This document shows, one piece after another, positions 8,495-17,266 of a stretch of 46,242 nucleotides of DNA. Source of the stretch: Bacillota bacterium (GTDB taxonomy: Bacteria > Bacillota > Bacilli > Bacillales_A > Planococcaceae); contig JAEXYZ010000012.1 in NCBI GenBank assembly GCA_023405135.1, positions 1 to 46,242 on the forward strand, written 5' to 3'. Below the pieces are notes generated by a model that did no database searches, was not told the DNA's origin, and saw only the letters and a program-made list of their open reading frames with translations. How positions within the stretch are numbered: position 1 is the stretch's first letter; the number at the start of each line of letters is the position of its first letter. The position numbers were made by a program, and so were the translations under genes.

Positions 8495-9973
8495 TTATTC
8501 TGGAATATAAGGTAACTCTAACTCATTTGGTAGATTGATGACATGAGTTTCTGTGTAAGATTTAATACCATCTAAACCGTATTCACGGCCTACACCTGAT
8601 TGTTTAACACCTCCGAATGGGAAGCGAACGTCTAATCCTTGTACAGCAGCAGTGTTAATCATCGTTGTACCGGCTTCGATACGACGTGCCACTTTAATGG
8701 CATGCTCTTCTTCTCCCCAAACTGAACTTGTTAAACCATAAATGCTTTCGTTGTGCAATTGAATAACTTCTTCTTCATTGTCGAATGGAAGGATTGGAAC
8801 TGTTGGGCCGAATTGTTCCTCTACAACAACACGATCATGAATATCTGCACCTAACACGAGTGTTGGTTGTAGGAAGTATCCGTTATCCATTAATTCAGGA
8901 TTTAAAATTGTCCCTAATGGAATAATTTTTGCCCCTTTATTTTTAGCATCTTCTACTAAACTTTTAACATAGTTTACTTGATTTTTATTATTCACAGGAC
9001 CAACTGTAACTTCAGGATGGAATGGATCTCCAACTTTAATCCATTTATTTGCTGCTTCGATATATTTTTCAACAAAGGCATCATAAATGGAACGGTGAAC
9101 ATAGACACGTTTTGCAATCATACAAATTTGACCAGCTGTTAGGAAGTTGGAAATAACCATTCGGCGTAATGCACGTTCGTCATTCACATCAAAGTCTTCT
9201 AGGACGATAGCAGCGTCATTCCCACCAAGCTCCAATGTCATATTTTTAATAGTGTCAGATGCGGCTTTCATAATATGTTTTGCCGTATTTGTACCACCAG
9301 TAAAGGCGATTTTCGCAATTTTTGGATTTGAAGTAAGCTCAACTCCAACTTCAGCATCCCCGTTTACAAGGTTTAATACGCCAGCAGGGAATTCATCCGC
9401 AATAATTTCAGTTACACGGCTTACCGCTAAAGGCGCAAATGGACTTGGTTTTAGCACCATCGTATTCCCTGTTAATAGAGCAGGTGCAATTTTAATAGTA
9501 GATAGAGAAATTGGATAGTTCCAAGGCGTGATAGCTGAAACTACACCAATAGGGTCATGTGTAATGATAGTTCGACCAGTTTCATGTTTAATATCTTCAG
9601 AAGATGTTGCTTTTTTAACATTTTCAACGGCAAATTCCATCCACATAAGAGATATGGCAATTTCTCCTTGTGCATCATAAAGCGCTTTACCATGTTCACG
9701 AGATAATAATTCCGCAATTTCTGGCAATTCGTCCTTAATTTTTTGTATCGCACGGTTCATTCTTTCAATACGATCGTCGACATCACTTTTCGCCCAAGTT
9801 TTAAAAGCTTCATAGGCAGCATCGATAGCTTGGATCGTTTCTTCTCTCGTATTATTTGGAGCGTAACCAACAATCTGCTCAGGATGTGTTGGATTTTCAC
9901 GCGTAATTTTTTTATCTGTTTGTATTTTCTCACCATTAATAATAGCGCTAACTGTAATTGGTTCTTTAGTCAT
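8495..9973 (-). CDS. NAD(P)-dependent aldehyde dehydrogenase, succinate-semialdehyde type
   Basis: This 492-residue enzyme of the aldehyde dehydrogenase superfamily oxidises an aldehyde to the acid. Key residues are present: Asn152 (PWNYP), Lys175 (LKPSP), nucleotide-fold loop AFTGGTNTAK, general base Glu248 (LELGG) and nucleophile Cys284 (GQICMIAKRV). Overall it is nearest the succinate-semialdehyde dehydrogenase group, but the true substrate is not certain. It is a single gene with its own promoter (TTGAAT, 17 bp, TATTAT at 10014-10042 on this strand), a GGAGG site and a terminator. Confidence 0.9.
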   Translation of the reverse strand: MTKEPITVSAIINGEKIQTDKKITRENPTHPEQIVGYAPNNTREETIQAIDAAYEAFKTWAKSDVDDRIERMNRAIQKIKDELPEIAELLSREHGKALYDAQGEIAISLMWMEFAVENVKKATSSEDIKHETGRTIITHDPIGVVSAITPWNYPISLSTIKIAPALLTGNTMVLKPSPFAPLAVSRVTEIIADEFPAGVLNLVNGDAEVGVELTSNPKIAKIAFTGGTNTAKHIMKAASDTIKNMTLELGGNDAAIVLEDFDVNDERALRRMVISNFLTAGQICMIAKRVYVHRSIYDAFVEKYIEAANKWIKVGDPFHPEVTVGPVNNKNQVNYVKSLVEDAKNKGAKIIPLGTILNPELMDNGYFLQPTLVLGADIHDRVVVEEQFGPTVPILPFDNEEEVIQLHNESIYGLTSSVWGEEEHAIKVARRIEAGTTMINTAAVQGLDVRFPFGGVKQSGVGREYGLDGIKSYTETHVINLPNELELPYIPE

Positions 9974-10013
9974 ATATATTCCTCCGACTTAGTAATTTTA
10001 CCTTACGCCAAGT

Positions 10014-10042
10014 ATAATAATCCGATTAAACTTTTAATTCAA
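10014..10042 (-). promoter_or_regulatory. Promoter of the aldehyde dehydrogenase gene
   Basis: On the minus strand -35 TTGAAT (10042-10037) and -10 TATTAT (10019-10014) are 17 bp apart and about 40 bases before the start codon. Confidence 0.65.
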
Positions 10043-10135
10043 GATAAATGCTCATGCAATAAATTGTCCCAATTGAACTTCATCCATTTTCAATTATCAT
10101 TCATCAAAATTTTACAAGTGGAAATGAAAGAATAA

Positions 10136-10640
10136 TAAACTCAACATAGCAAATATAGATAGATACGTAGAAAAAATAAAATAAAGAACTTCAAAAAAAT
10201 ATCAATAAAAAGATTTTTTCATCATCGAAATAAATAACAGAAGTTAACGAATGGAAGGTGGCTGAAGTAGGGGGAATCGAGAACTTAGGTAATAATTGTA
10301 ATGAATTGAGATATTATCTTGACGAACTGCTTAGTTGAAATTTGAGCGCGAAGTAAAAATCTATTTGTGAACAATTTTAAAGGATTGTTTCGCAGGGGCT
10401 CAAACACATAATCCTTGTTGTCTAAATATAATGACCGTTTTAAATAAATTTATTTTTATAAGTGGTAGAGAATATAACTTATAATTCTCTCACCACTTTG
10501 AAACGAGTGATTTTTCTTAATACCAGATGCTTTGCTATAATTAAATTTGAAATTCTATTATAATTAAGTAATAAAACGTTACTATTGTAGTTACATACAT
10601 TTATTTTATTTCATCAAAATAAAGAAAAAGAAGGAATTCT
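10136..10640. other. Gene-free stretch before yfmR, with one large hairpin
   Basis: I see no credible coding sequence in these 500 bases. Near the middle AAGGATT and AATCCTT (about 10381 and 10410) could form a loose stem. The clearest structure is at 10460-10498. The AAGAAGG ribosome site of yfmR ends the stretch. Confidence 0.6.
10460..10498 (+). repeat. Long imperfect inverted repeat upstream of yfmR
   Basis: AAGTGGTAGAGAAT (10460-10473) is complementary to ATTCTCTCACCACTT (10484-10498) apart from one unpaired base. There is no T run after it, so it is not a standard terminator. It could be a leader structure of yfmR or a relic element; nothing in the sequence decides. Confidence 0.5.
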
Positions 10641-12527
10641 ATGAGTCATTTAATTGTATCGAATTTAACAAAGACAGTTGGCGATAAAACGCTATTTGAA
10701 AATATTGAGTTTACTATTTACGATGGGGAACGCGCAGGATTAATTGGGATCAATGGTACTGGGAAATCGACGCTTTTATCAATTTTAGCGGGTGTACAGG
10801 ATGCGGATTCCATTGACCTTGACCATCCGAATAAATATCGAGTGGCCTATTTACCACAAGAACCTAAATTCCAGGATGGAGAAACCGTTCTTCAAGCGGT
10901 GTTCTCAGGCGATTCACCGATTCTTCAATTAAACAGACAATACGAAGATACCGTTACGGAGCTATCGAAAAATCCACAGTCTGAAGAACTACAAAATAAA
11001 CTTTTTCGCTTGCAGCAACAAATGGATACAGAAAAAGCTTGGGATGTTAATGCATTAGCAAAGCAAGCATTAACAAAGCTAGGCATTGATATGTACGATG
11101 AATCTGTATCAAAGCTATCAGGCGGTCAACAAAAACGTGTAGCTCTTGCAAAAGTGTTGATTGAGCCTGCTGACCTTTATTTACTAGACGAGCCGACAAA
11201 CCATCTTGATGTTCAATCAACAGAATGGCTTCAAGAAATGGTGCTACGTCTAAAAGGTGCGGTTATTTTCATTACCCATGATCGTTATTTCTTAGATGAA
11301 ATTTCTACTCATATTTATGAGCTTGCAGATCAAACATTGTATCGTCATACAGGAAATTACGCAGATTATTTAGAAGCACGGGCGATTCGTGAAGAAATGA
11401 ATGCTGCGACACAAGAGAAATTACGCAACCGTTACCGTTCTGAATTAAAATGGATTCGCCGTGGCGCAAAGGCTCGTACAACGAAGCAAAAAGCGAGAAT
11501 TCAACGTTTTGAGGAGCTGGATTCAAAAATTGACCGAAATTCGAATGATGCCAATCTAGAGATGGCTCTTGCGACAACTCGATTAGGTAAAAAAGTGATC
11601 GAGGGAGAACATTTGTCGAAGTCCTTTGGAGAGCGTGTCATTTTAAAAGACTTTAACTTTTTATTACAACAAGGTGATCGAATCGGTATTATCGGTGCAA
11701 ATGGCTATGGAAAGTCGACTTTATTGAATATGCTTGCAGGAGAGCTTGAACCAGATGCAGGGGAAGTGATAGTCGGTTCAACGGTAAGGATTGCGCATTT
11801 TAAACAAGTGTTGCCTCCAATGAATGAAAATGAACGTATGATTGAATATATTCGCGAAGCTTCTAACGATATTACGGATGCTGAAGGGGTACGTTTTTCT
11901 GCTGCACAAATGCTCGAACGCTTTTTATTCCCGTTACATACACACGGTACGCCGATTGGAAAGCTATCTGGTGGAGAGTGTAAAAGACTACATTTATTGC
12001 GGTTACTAATGGAACAGCCAAATGTTCTACTATTAGATGAGCCGACAAATGATTTAGATATTGAAACATTAGGGGTATTGGAAGACTTTATCGAACATTT
12101 CCCTGGTGTTGTTATAACGATTTCCCATGATCGTTTCTTCCTTGATCGAATCGCGAAAAAACTGTGGATATTCGATGGCAAAGGGAATGTAGATGAAAGT
12201 CTTGATATTTATAGTGATTATTTAGAGAAGCAAGCAGCAGTCCAAAAGGAAATTGTAAAAGAAGAAATGGTTGAAAAGCCAAAACCGCAAAAGCAAAAGA
12301 GCGACAAGAAAAAGCTATCGTTTAAAGAGCAGAAAGAGTGGGAGACGATTTCTGATTCCATTGCAAAAATTGAGGAAGACATAATGAAGACAGAGGAAGA
12401 AATCTCCACAGCTGGTGCTGATTATACGAAGCTTCAAAATTTAACAGCAAAATTAGATGAGTTGAATCAAGAATATGAAAGATTAATTGAAAGATGGACA
12501 TATTTGGATGAAATCGTAAATGGTTAG
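10641..12527 (+). CDS. yfmR: ABC-F ribosome-associated ATPase, YfmR/Uup type
   Basis: This 628-residue soluble ABC-F protein has two ATPase domains and no membrane part. Domain 1: GINGTGKST (about 37-45), LSGGQQKR and LYLLDEPTNHLD. A charged linker (about residues 240-300, RYRSELKWIRRGAKARTTKQ) follows, then domain 2: GANGYGKST, LSGGECKRLHL and VLLLDEPTNDLD. A lysine/glutamate-rich coiled coil (about 530-628) is the C-terminal mark of Uup and Bacillus YfmR. Members act at the ribosome; Bacillus YfmR helps relieve stalls at polyproline, together with EF-P. It differs from resistance-type ABC-F proteins by this tail. Confidence 0.92.
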   Translation: MSHLIVSNLTKTVGDKTLFENIEFTIYDGERAGLIGINGTGKSTLLSILAGVQDADSIDLDHPNKYRVAYLPQEPKFQDGETVLQAVFSGDSPILQLNRQYEDTVTELSKNPQSEELQNKLFRLQQQMDTEKAWDVNALAKQALTKLGIDMYDESVSKLSGGQQKRVALAKVLIEPADLYLLDEPTNHLDVQSTEWLQEMVLRLKGAVIFITHDRYFLDEISTHIYELADQTLYRHTGNYADYLEARAIREEMNAATQEKLRNRYRSELKWIRRGAKARTTKQKARIQRFEELDSKIDRNSNDANLEMALATTRLGKKVIEGEHLSKSFGERVILKDFNFLLQQGDRIGIIGANGYGKSTLLNMLAGELEPDAGEVIVGSTVRIAHFKQVLPPMNENERMIEYIREASNDITDAEGVRFSAAQMLERFLFPLHTHGTPIGKLSGGECKRLHLLRLLMEQPNVLLLDEPTNDLDIETLGVLEDFIEHFPGVVITISHDRFFLDRIAKKLWIFDGKGNVDESLDIYSDYLEKQAAVQKEIVKEEMVEKPKPQKQKSDKKKLSFKEQKEWETISDSIAKIEEDIMKTEEEISTAGADYTKLQNLTAKLDELNQEYERLIERWTYLDEIVNG

Positions 12528-12624
12528 TCATACTTGACCAGTTACTATAGAAATTCCGATATCCGTATTTTCTTGGAATTTTATCGGTAAGAGATCTTAC
12601 TACTAATATACGAGGAGAGATACA

Positions 12625-13737
12625 ATGAAAATCGTCACAATTGAACCAACACCGAGTCCGAATTCAATGAAGGTTGTCGTTGATGAGGAACTGCCATTCG
12701 GTAAAAGTTTTAATTATACAAAAGAAAATGCATCGGAAGCACCAAAAGAAATTCAAGAGATTTTAAATATTGAAGGTGTTAAAGGTGTTTATCATGTTGC
12801 TGATTTTTTAGCCGTAGAACGAAATGCAAAATTCAGCTGGGAAACGATTTTAGCAAGTGTTCGAGTTGCTTTAGGTGAAAAAGGTGAAAAGGCAGAGGAA
12901 GAAACGCAAGTTGTGGATCATTATGGAGAAGTGTTTGTTCATGTTCAAATGTTCAGAGGCGTTCCACTTCAAATAAAAGTGTTTGATTCTTCTTCTGAAC
13001 ACCGTATTTCAACAGGGGATCGCTTTGTACAAGCTTTTCAATCCATTGAAGTTGATAAAACCGATGATAACTATATTTTAGAACGTAAATGGGTAGATTT
13101 TGGTGTTCGATACGGAGAAAAAGAAGATATAGCTAACAGCGTTCTTGAAGAGATTAACGCTACTTATTCTGAAGAACGTTTAGCAAGTATTATTAAAGCT
13201 GCGAATTCAAAAAATAGCGTTACTGTTGAACGTGAAAAAGTAACTTTGGAGCAATTTATTGCCGCAGAGGATTGGCAAAAACGTTATCAGTTGTTAGATC
13301 AAATGCCTGATCCAGAAGTAGAAGATCTTCCTTTACTTGAAAAAGCATTGGAAGATGAGCAAATGTCGATACGCCGTTTAGCAACGGTTTATTTAGGGAT
13401 GATTGAAGATGTTGCAGTTGTTCCTTATTTAAGTCGGGCATTAAAGGATAAAAGTGCAGCAGTTCGTCGTACAGCAGGGGATTGTATGAGTGATTTAGGC
13501 TTTGTAGAATTTGAACCTGCGATGATAGAAGCGTTAAAGGATAAAAACAAACTTGTTCGTTGGCGCGCAGCAATGTACTTATATGAAACAGGTACGAAAG
13601 CTTGCTTAGAGGCGTTACACGAAGCTGAAAACGATCCGGAATTCGAAGTAAAACTCCAAGTGAAAATAGCCATTGCCCGCATCGAACAAGGCGAAGAAGC
13701 AAAAGGATCAGTCTGGAAGCAAATGACCGAAAGATAA
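12625..13737 (+). CDS. CvfC/YpgR family protein: Nfu-N domain plus HEAT repeats
   Basis: This 370-residue protein begins with an Nfu N-terminal domain (about 1-88: TIEPTPSPNSMKVVVDEELP, then VKGVYHVADFLAVERN). A middle part of about 100 residues is followed by HEAT-like helical repeats (about 215-350) with RRLATVYLGMIED, VRRTAGDCMSDLG and VRWRAAMYLYETG. This order matches Bacillus YpgR and the conserved virulence factor C of Staphylococcus. Its molecular role is not settled; the Nfu-N part suggests a link with iron-sulfur protein maturation, but no CxxC scaffold motif is present. A modest promoter (TTGACC at 12534) suggests it is expressed separately from yfmR. Confidence 0.88.
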   Translation: MKIVTIEPTPSPNSMKVVVDEELPFGKSFNYTKENASEAPKEIQEILNIEGVKGVYHVADFLAVERNAKFSWETILASVRVALGEKGEKAEEETQVVDHYGEVFVHVQMFRGVPLQIKVFDSSSEHRISTGDRFVQAFQSIEVDKTDDNYILERKWVDFGVRYGEKEDIANSVLEEINATYSEERLASIIKAANSKNSVTVEREKVTLEQFIAAEDWQKRYQLLDQMPDPEVEDLPLLEKALEDEQMSIRRLATVYLGMIEDVAVVPYLSRALKDKSAAVRRTAGDCMSDLGFVEFEPAMIEALKDKNKLVRWRAAMYLYETGTKACLEALHEAENDPEFEVKLQVKIAIARIEQGEEAKGSVWKQMTER

Positions 13738-13738
13738 T

Positions 13739-13819
13739 GTACCAGGTACCCAAACAATTCTGAAAATTGGGTGCCAGAATTCCGTGTACCTGGTACGCAA
13801 ACAATTCTGACAATTTAAA
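13739..13819 (+). repeat. Dispersed palindromic repeat, two units
   Basis: GTACCAGGTAC (13739-13749) and GTACCTGGTAC (13786-13796) are palindromes, each followed by sequence beginning AACAATTCTGA. The 19-mer ACAATTCTGACAATTTAAA at 13801-13819 recurs exactly at 14806-14824. The unit resembles the short non-coding palindromic repeats scattered between genes in many Bacillales. Confidence 0.75.
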
Positions 13820-13820
13820 G

Positions 13821-13855
13821 GGGAGCGTCTCATAGCACTTGGAGACGCTCCCTTT
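13821..13855. terminator. Terminator between cvfC and the DMT transporter
   Basis: GGGAGCGTCTC (13821-13831) pairs with GAGACGCTCCC (13842-13852). It ends only five bases before the stop codon of the convergent transporter gene, so it probably serves both. Confidence 0.85.
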
Positions 13856-13856
13856 A

Positions 13857-14753
13857 TTATTGTGCAAATTCCTTTTCTGTTTCGATATTTGGCCGACTTT
13901 TTGGGTTCACGATTGTAAATAATATACCAGCGAAGATTAATAGTATTCCTAACGACTGTAATATCGTCGGTCTAAAATCTAATAAAATCGTATCTAGCAA
14001 AATTGCAACTACCGGATCAACGAATGTTAGTACAGAAATGAGTACGGTTGGTAGATTTCGAATACTATCAAAGAATAAATAATAAACGAAACCTGTATGA
14101 ATCAATCCAGTACCTAAAATATAAAGCCAATTTACTGTAGATAATCCTTCAAAAACGGAAAAATGACAGAACGGTAAAAGAATTACAATTCCTACGATTG
14201 TTTGCAGGAATGTAGTCGCGTATGGCGATAAAGTATGTAATGTTTTACTCGTAAACATCGTCAATGCATAACAAATTGCAGACAACAGCGCCCAAATAAA
14301 GCCTGAGTTCATAAATTGTTCGATGGATTGAAAACTTTCAATGCCAACAATAAAAATACTTCCGATAAAACAAGTAATCGTAGCGAGCAAACCTCGAATT
14401 GTCAATCGTTCCTTCAAAATGAACGTTCCTAATAATAATACGAAAATAGGTGCTAAATTATAGATGGAAATCGTAATAGAGATGGCCATCTCCTCAAAGG
14501 CCTTAAATAAAAACACCCAGTTTAATACGAGAAAGACACCACAAAGTAATGTTTGTAGCACTTCTTTTCTATTCCAATTCTCAGTTTTATGACTACCAGT
14601 AAAATACCACATGGCGCTTAAAAATATAGTTGCACAAATACAGCGAACAAACACAAGTTCAAGTGCTGGAATTCCTGTATTAATCGTAAAAAATCCAATG
14701 GAGCCAAAAATCCCCATTGATATCGTTAACTTAATCATAGCAGATACATTCAT
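13857..14753 (-). CDS. EamA/DMT-family transporter
   Basis: This is a ten-helix transporter made of two EamA repeats, 298 residues from ATG 14753, which follows AAGAGGGAAGG. A GTG at 14795 would add 14 residues, but it lies inside the dispersed repeat and has no ribosome site. Each repeat has the usual pattern, with conserved glutamates in EMAISITISIYNLAPI and FVDPVVAILLDTILL. Such proteins export amino acids or other metabolites; the substrate is not predictable. The gene stands alone between two copies of the GTACC(A/T)GGTAC repeat and between unrelated neighbours, which suggests it could have been inserted as a unit. Confidence 0.9.
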   Translation of the reverse strand: MNVSAMIKLTISMGIFGSIGFFTINTGIPALELVFVRCICATIFLSAMWYFTGSHKTENWNRKEVLQTLLCGVFLVLNWVFLFKAFEEMAISITISIYNLAPIFVLLLGTFILKERLTIRGLLATITCFIGSIFIVGIESFQSIEQFMNSGFIWALLSAICYALTMFTSKTLHTLSPYATTFLQTIVGIVILLPFCHFSVFEGLSTVNWLYILGTGLIHTGFVYYLFFDSIRNLPTVLISVLTFVDPVVAILLDTILLDFRPTILQSLGILLIFAGILFTIVNPKSRPNIETEKEFAQ

Positions 14754-14780
14754 AACAATAGCCTTCCCTCTTATAATATT

Positions 14781-14824
14781 GTACCAGGTACACACACAAT
14801 TTGGTACAATTCTGACAATTTAAA
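14781..14824 (+). repeat. Dispersed palindromic repeat, third unit
   Basis: GTACCAGGTAC (14781-14791) is followed by ACAATTCTGACAATTTAAA (14806-14824), an exact direct copy of 13801-13819. With the copies at 13739-13819 it brackets the transporter gene. Confidence 0.75.
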
Positions 14825-14845
14825 AGAAATTTGTTATAAAAATTG

Positions 14846-14898
14846 TTGACAAAGTTTAATTTTAGGAATAATATTATAAATCGTAATCATTACTATTT
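14846..14898 (+). promoter_or_regulatory. Promoter with Zur box for rpmG
   Basis: -35 TTGACA (14846-14851) and -10 TAATAT (14869-14874) are 17 bp apart. Just downstream, a 21-bp Zur box (14878-14898) has arms AAATCGTAAT and ATTACTATTT around one base, differing at one arm position from the perfect Bacillus palindrome (ATTACGATTT). Zinc-loaded Zur would sit on the start point and block transcription. Confidence 0.88.
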
Positions 14899-14914
14899 AT
14901 TAGGGAGGAAAATT

Positions 14915-15064
14915 ATGCGAGTTCAAGTTACGTTAGCATGCACAGAAACAGGCGATAAAAATTACATTACAACTAAAAACAAACGCAATACACCGGAGCG
15001 TTTGGAATTAAAAAAATACTCACCACGTTTAAAAAGAGTTACGTTACACCGTGAAACAAAATAA
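14915..15064 (+). CDS. rpmG: Ribosomal protein L33, zinc-independent paralogue
   Basis: This is a 49-residue L33 of the large ribosomal subunit. It ends TLHRETK and contains one cysteine (LACTETG), so it lacks the two CxxC pairs that hold zinc in the other form. The ATG at 14915 follows TAGGGAGG; earlier in-frame starts would run through the Zur box and promoter. In Bacillus, zinc-free copies of ribosomal proteins made under zinc shortage can spare zinc held in ribosomes. The Zur box at 14878 gives exactly that control here. It is the first gene of the zinc cluster. Confidence 0.93.
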   Translation: MRVQVTLACTETGDKNYITTKNKRNTPERLELKKYSPRLKRVTLHRETK

Positions 15065-15092
15065 ATAACATTAAATTTTTTTACACTTTTTT

Positions 15093-15113
15093 AAAACGTA
15101 ATAATTACGATTA
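15093..15113 (+). promoter_or_regulatory. Second Zur box, before zagA-like gene
   Basis: The arms AAAACGTAAT and ATTACGATTA flank one central A, close to the Bacillus Zur consensus. The box lies 13 bases before the start codon of the GTPase gene, so Zur would block its transcription or read-through from rpmG. Confidence 0.85.
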
Positions 15114-15126
15114 AGGGGTTGTGTAA

Positions 15127-16320
15127 ATGACAAAGAAAATTCCAGTTACAGTACTAAGTGGTTATCTTGGCGCAGGGAAAACGACGATTTTAAACCATGT
15201 ATTACAAAATGAACAAAATTTACGTGTTGCAGTCATTGTCAATGATATGAGCGAAATTAACATTGATGCCTCCCTCGTAGAAAAGGGGAGTGGAATTTCA
15301 AGAACAGAAGAAAAATTTGTTGAGCTATCCAATGGCTGTATTTGCTGTACATTGCGAGAAGATTTATTAATTGAAGTTGAAAAGCTCGCTGCTCGCGGGA
15401 ATATCGACTACATCGTTATCGAATCAACAGGTATAAGTGAGCCAATTCCTGTTGCCCAAACATTTTCCTATATCGATCAAGAGCTTGGTATCGATTTAAC
15501 AGCGACTTGTACGTTAGATACGATGGTAACGGTTGTCGATGCAAATCGATTTTGGGCAGATTTCCAGTCTGGTGAAAGCTTGTTAGATCGAAAAGAGGCG
15601 GTTGGTGAATTAGATGAACGAGATGTTGCAGATTTATTAATTGACCAGATTGAATTTTGTGATGTTCTTATTTTAAATAAATGCGATCTAGTAACTAAGG
15701 AACAGCTACAACGACTTGAAAAAGTTTTACGTACGTTACAACCGGAAGCGAAATTTATTCGTACTACATACGGCGAAATTAATCCGCAAGAAATATTAAA
15801 CACAAAGAGATTCGATTTTGATCGGGTTTCACAGTCTGCAGGTTGGTTAAAAGAACTTGAATTAGGCCATGAAAATCATACACCTGAAACTGAAGAATAT
15901 GGCATTAGTTCTTTTACTTACACACGTACGCTACCATTTCATCCAAAACGGTTTAAACAGTGGGCAGAAAATATGCCAATTGAAATTGTCCGTTCAAAAG
16001 GGTTTATTTGGAGCGCTAGACATAATGATATCGCGATTCTCTTTTCGCAAGCGGGGTCAGCTGTTAATATTTCACCGCTATCTTACTGGGTCGCAGCATT
16101 GCCACATGAGCAACAGCAACAAATTTTTATTCACAATCCTGAAGTAAGGGAAGATTGGGACCCTGAATTTGGTGATCGCAAAACACAATTAGTCATTATC
16201 GGCATCGATTTACCGAAGGATGAAATTACAAAACAATTAGATGAATGCCTATTAACAGATAAAGAGTTTAATGAAGATTGGCATACATTTGAAACACCTT
16301 TTGATTGGAAGCTGAGATAA
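15127..16320 (+). CDS. zagA: COG0523 GTPase, ZagA (YciC) type, copy 1
   Basis: This 397-residue G3E-type P-loop GTPase is the same length and type as Bacillus ZagA/YciC. It shows GYLGAGKTT (12-20), the metal-binding motif CICC in LSNGCICCTLREDL, the switch ESTGISEP, the guanine motif NKCD and a CobW C-terminal domain from about residue 275. Under zinc limitation ZagA is thought to deliver zinc to dependent enzymes such as folate synthesis. The Zur box in front and ZnuACB behind support this. A second close copy lies at 19809-20987. Confidence 0.92.
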   Translation: MTKKIPVTVLSGYLGAGKTTILNHVLQNEQNLRVAVIVNDMSEINIDASLVEKGSGISRTEEKFVELSNGCICCTLREDLLIEVEKLAARGNIDYIVIESTGISEPIPVAQTFSYIDQELGIDLTATCTLDTMVTVVDANRFWADFQSGESLLDRKEAVGELDERDVADLLIDQIEFCDVLILNKCDLVTKEQLQRLEKVLRTLQPEAKFIRTTYGEINPQEILNTKRFDFDRVSQSAGWLKELELGHENHTPETEEYGISSFTYTRTLPFHPKRFKQWAENMPIEIVRSKGFIWSARHNDIAILFSQAGSAVNISPLSYWVAALPHEQQQQIFIHNPEVREDWDPEFGDRKTQLVIIGIDLPKDEITKQLDECLLTDKEFNEDWHTFETPFDWKLR

Positions 16321-16323
16321 AAC

Positions 16324-17244
16324 GTGTCGCAAAAAATAGAAATAATCATACTAAGCGGATTTTTAGGAAGTGGTAAAACGACCTTACTTAAAAATCTATT
16401 AGATCAAGAACAAAAAAACGGTCGGAAAGCGGCGGTTTTAATGAATGAAGTTGGGGAAGTTTCGATTGATGGACATTTGCTTCCCCCTCATTTTCCAATA
16501 GAAGAAATAACAAGCGGTTGCATTTGCTGCACAAGTAAAGATCAATTAGAACGAACAATTTTAATGCTTTATAAATCAAATAGACCAGATGTCATCTATA
16601 TAGAAAATTCTGGAGTAGCTCATCCAATTGACGTTATTGATGCCTGTCTATCACCAATCATAGCTAATGATATTCAAATTAAGAGCGTTATAACAGTATT
16701 AGATAGTGCCAGATGGTGCAATCGACATATGTATAGCAAACCGATTCAGCGTTTAATGGAAGAGCAAGTGAAATTTGCAGATCTAATTCTTGTTAATAAA
16801 ATAGATTTAATTCAACATCAGGCAATGAATGAAATATTGGAAGAAATTAACTTTATTCAGCCTAATATAAATTTCAAATTAACAACGCAAGCAAAAATGG
16901 ATTTAAATTCTATCAAAACTTTAGAACACGAAAGACAAATAGAACATCAACAATTACATGTGAATCATCATTTGCATATGAATCATTTAGTCTATACATT
17001 TACAAAACCAATTGAAAAAAGCCATTTTGAACAATGGCTTCAAACATTACCGTCAAGTATTTTTAGAATTAAAGGCTTTATTCGATTTAACGAAACACCG
17101 ACAAAAACGACCTTATTTCAATACGCTTACGGTGTTCCCATTTATATGAATCAGGAAATTGCTTTTCCGACTAACATTGTTTTAATAGGTCAACATTTAG
17201 ATGTTGAAAGCTTAACAAAGCAATTAGAACAAATCGTTAATTAA
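16324..17244 (+). CDS. COG0523 GTPase, divergent short form
   Basis: This 306-residue CobW/COG0523 GTPase starts at GTG 16324, three bases after the previous gene, so translation is probably coupled. Motifs: GFLGSGKTT, CICC (TSGCICCTSKDQ), ENSGVAHP in place of ESTG, and NKID. A histidine-rich linker (HQQLHVNHHLHMNH, about residues 217-230) joins the GTPase to a short CobW C-terminal domain, a common extra metal-binding feature. It is clearly more distant from the other two GTPases than they are from each other, so it probably has a different client. Its place before znuA argues for a zinc role. Confidence 0.9.
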   Translation: MSQKIEIIILSGFLGSGKTTLLKNLLDQEQKNGRKAAVLMNEVGEVSIDGHLLPPHFPIEEITSGCICCTSKDQLERTILMLYKSNRPDVIYIENSGVAHPIDVIDACLSPIIANDIQIKSVITVLDSARWCNRHMYSKPIQRLMEEQVKFADLILVNKIDLIQHQAMNEILEEINFIQPNINFKLTTQAKMDLNSIKTLEHERQIEHQQLHVNHHLHMNHLVYTFTKPIEKSHFEQWLQTLPSSIFRIKGFIRFNETPTKTTLFQYAYGVPIYMNQEIAFPTNIVLIGQHLDVESLTKQLEQIVN

Positions 17245-17266
17245 ATTATTATTGAAGGAGATCAAA

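Noticed and set aside
9743..10135. 130-codon plus-strand frame over the aldehyde dehydrogenase start
   Set aside because: Antisense to the N-terminus of a well-supported enzyme and its promoter; no ribosome site.
10136..10640. Riboswitch or tRNA-like leader before yfmR
   Set aside because: Apart from one hairpin I could not see a conserved riboswitch core or T-box sequence.
11705..12181. 158-codon minus-strand frame inside yfmR
   Set aside because: Serine-rich composition, typical of an antisense shadow; yfmR on the plus strand has all ABC motifs.
13256..13867. 203-codon minus-strand frame across cvfC and the terminator
   Set aside because: Runs antisense to HEAT repeats and through a terminator and a dispersed repeat; no start signals.
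14843..14914. Longer start of L33 giving a 73-residue protein
   Set aside because: It would begin inside the promoter and translate through the Zur box; the AGGGAGG site fits ATG 14915 and normal L33 length.
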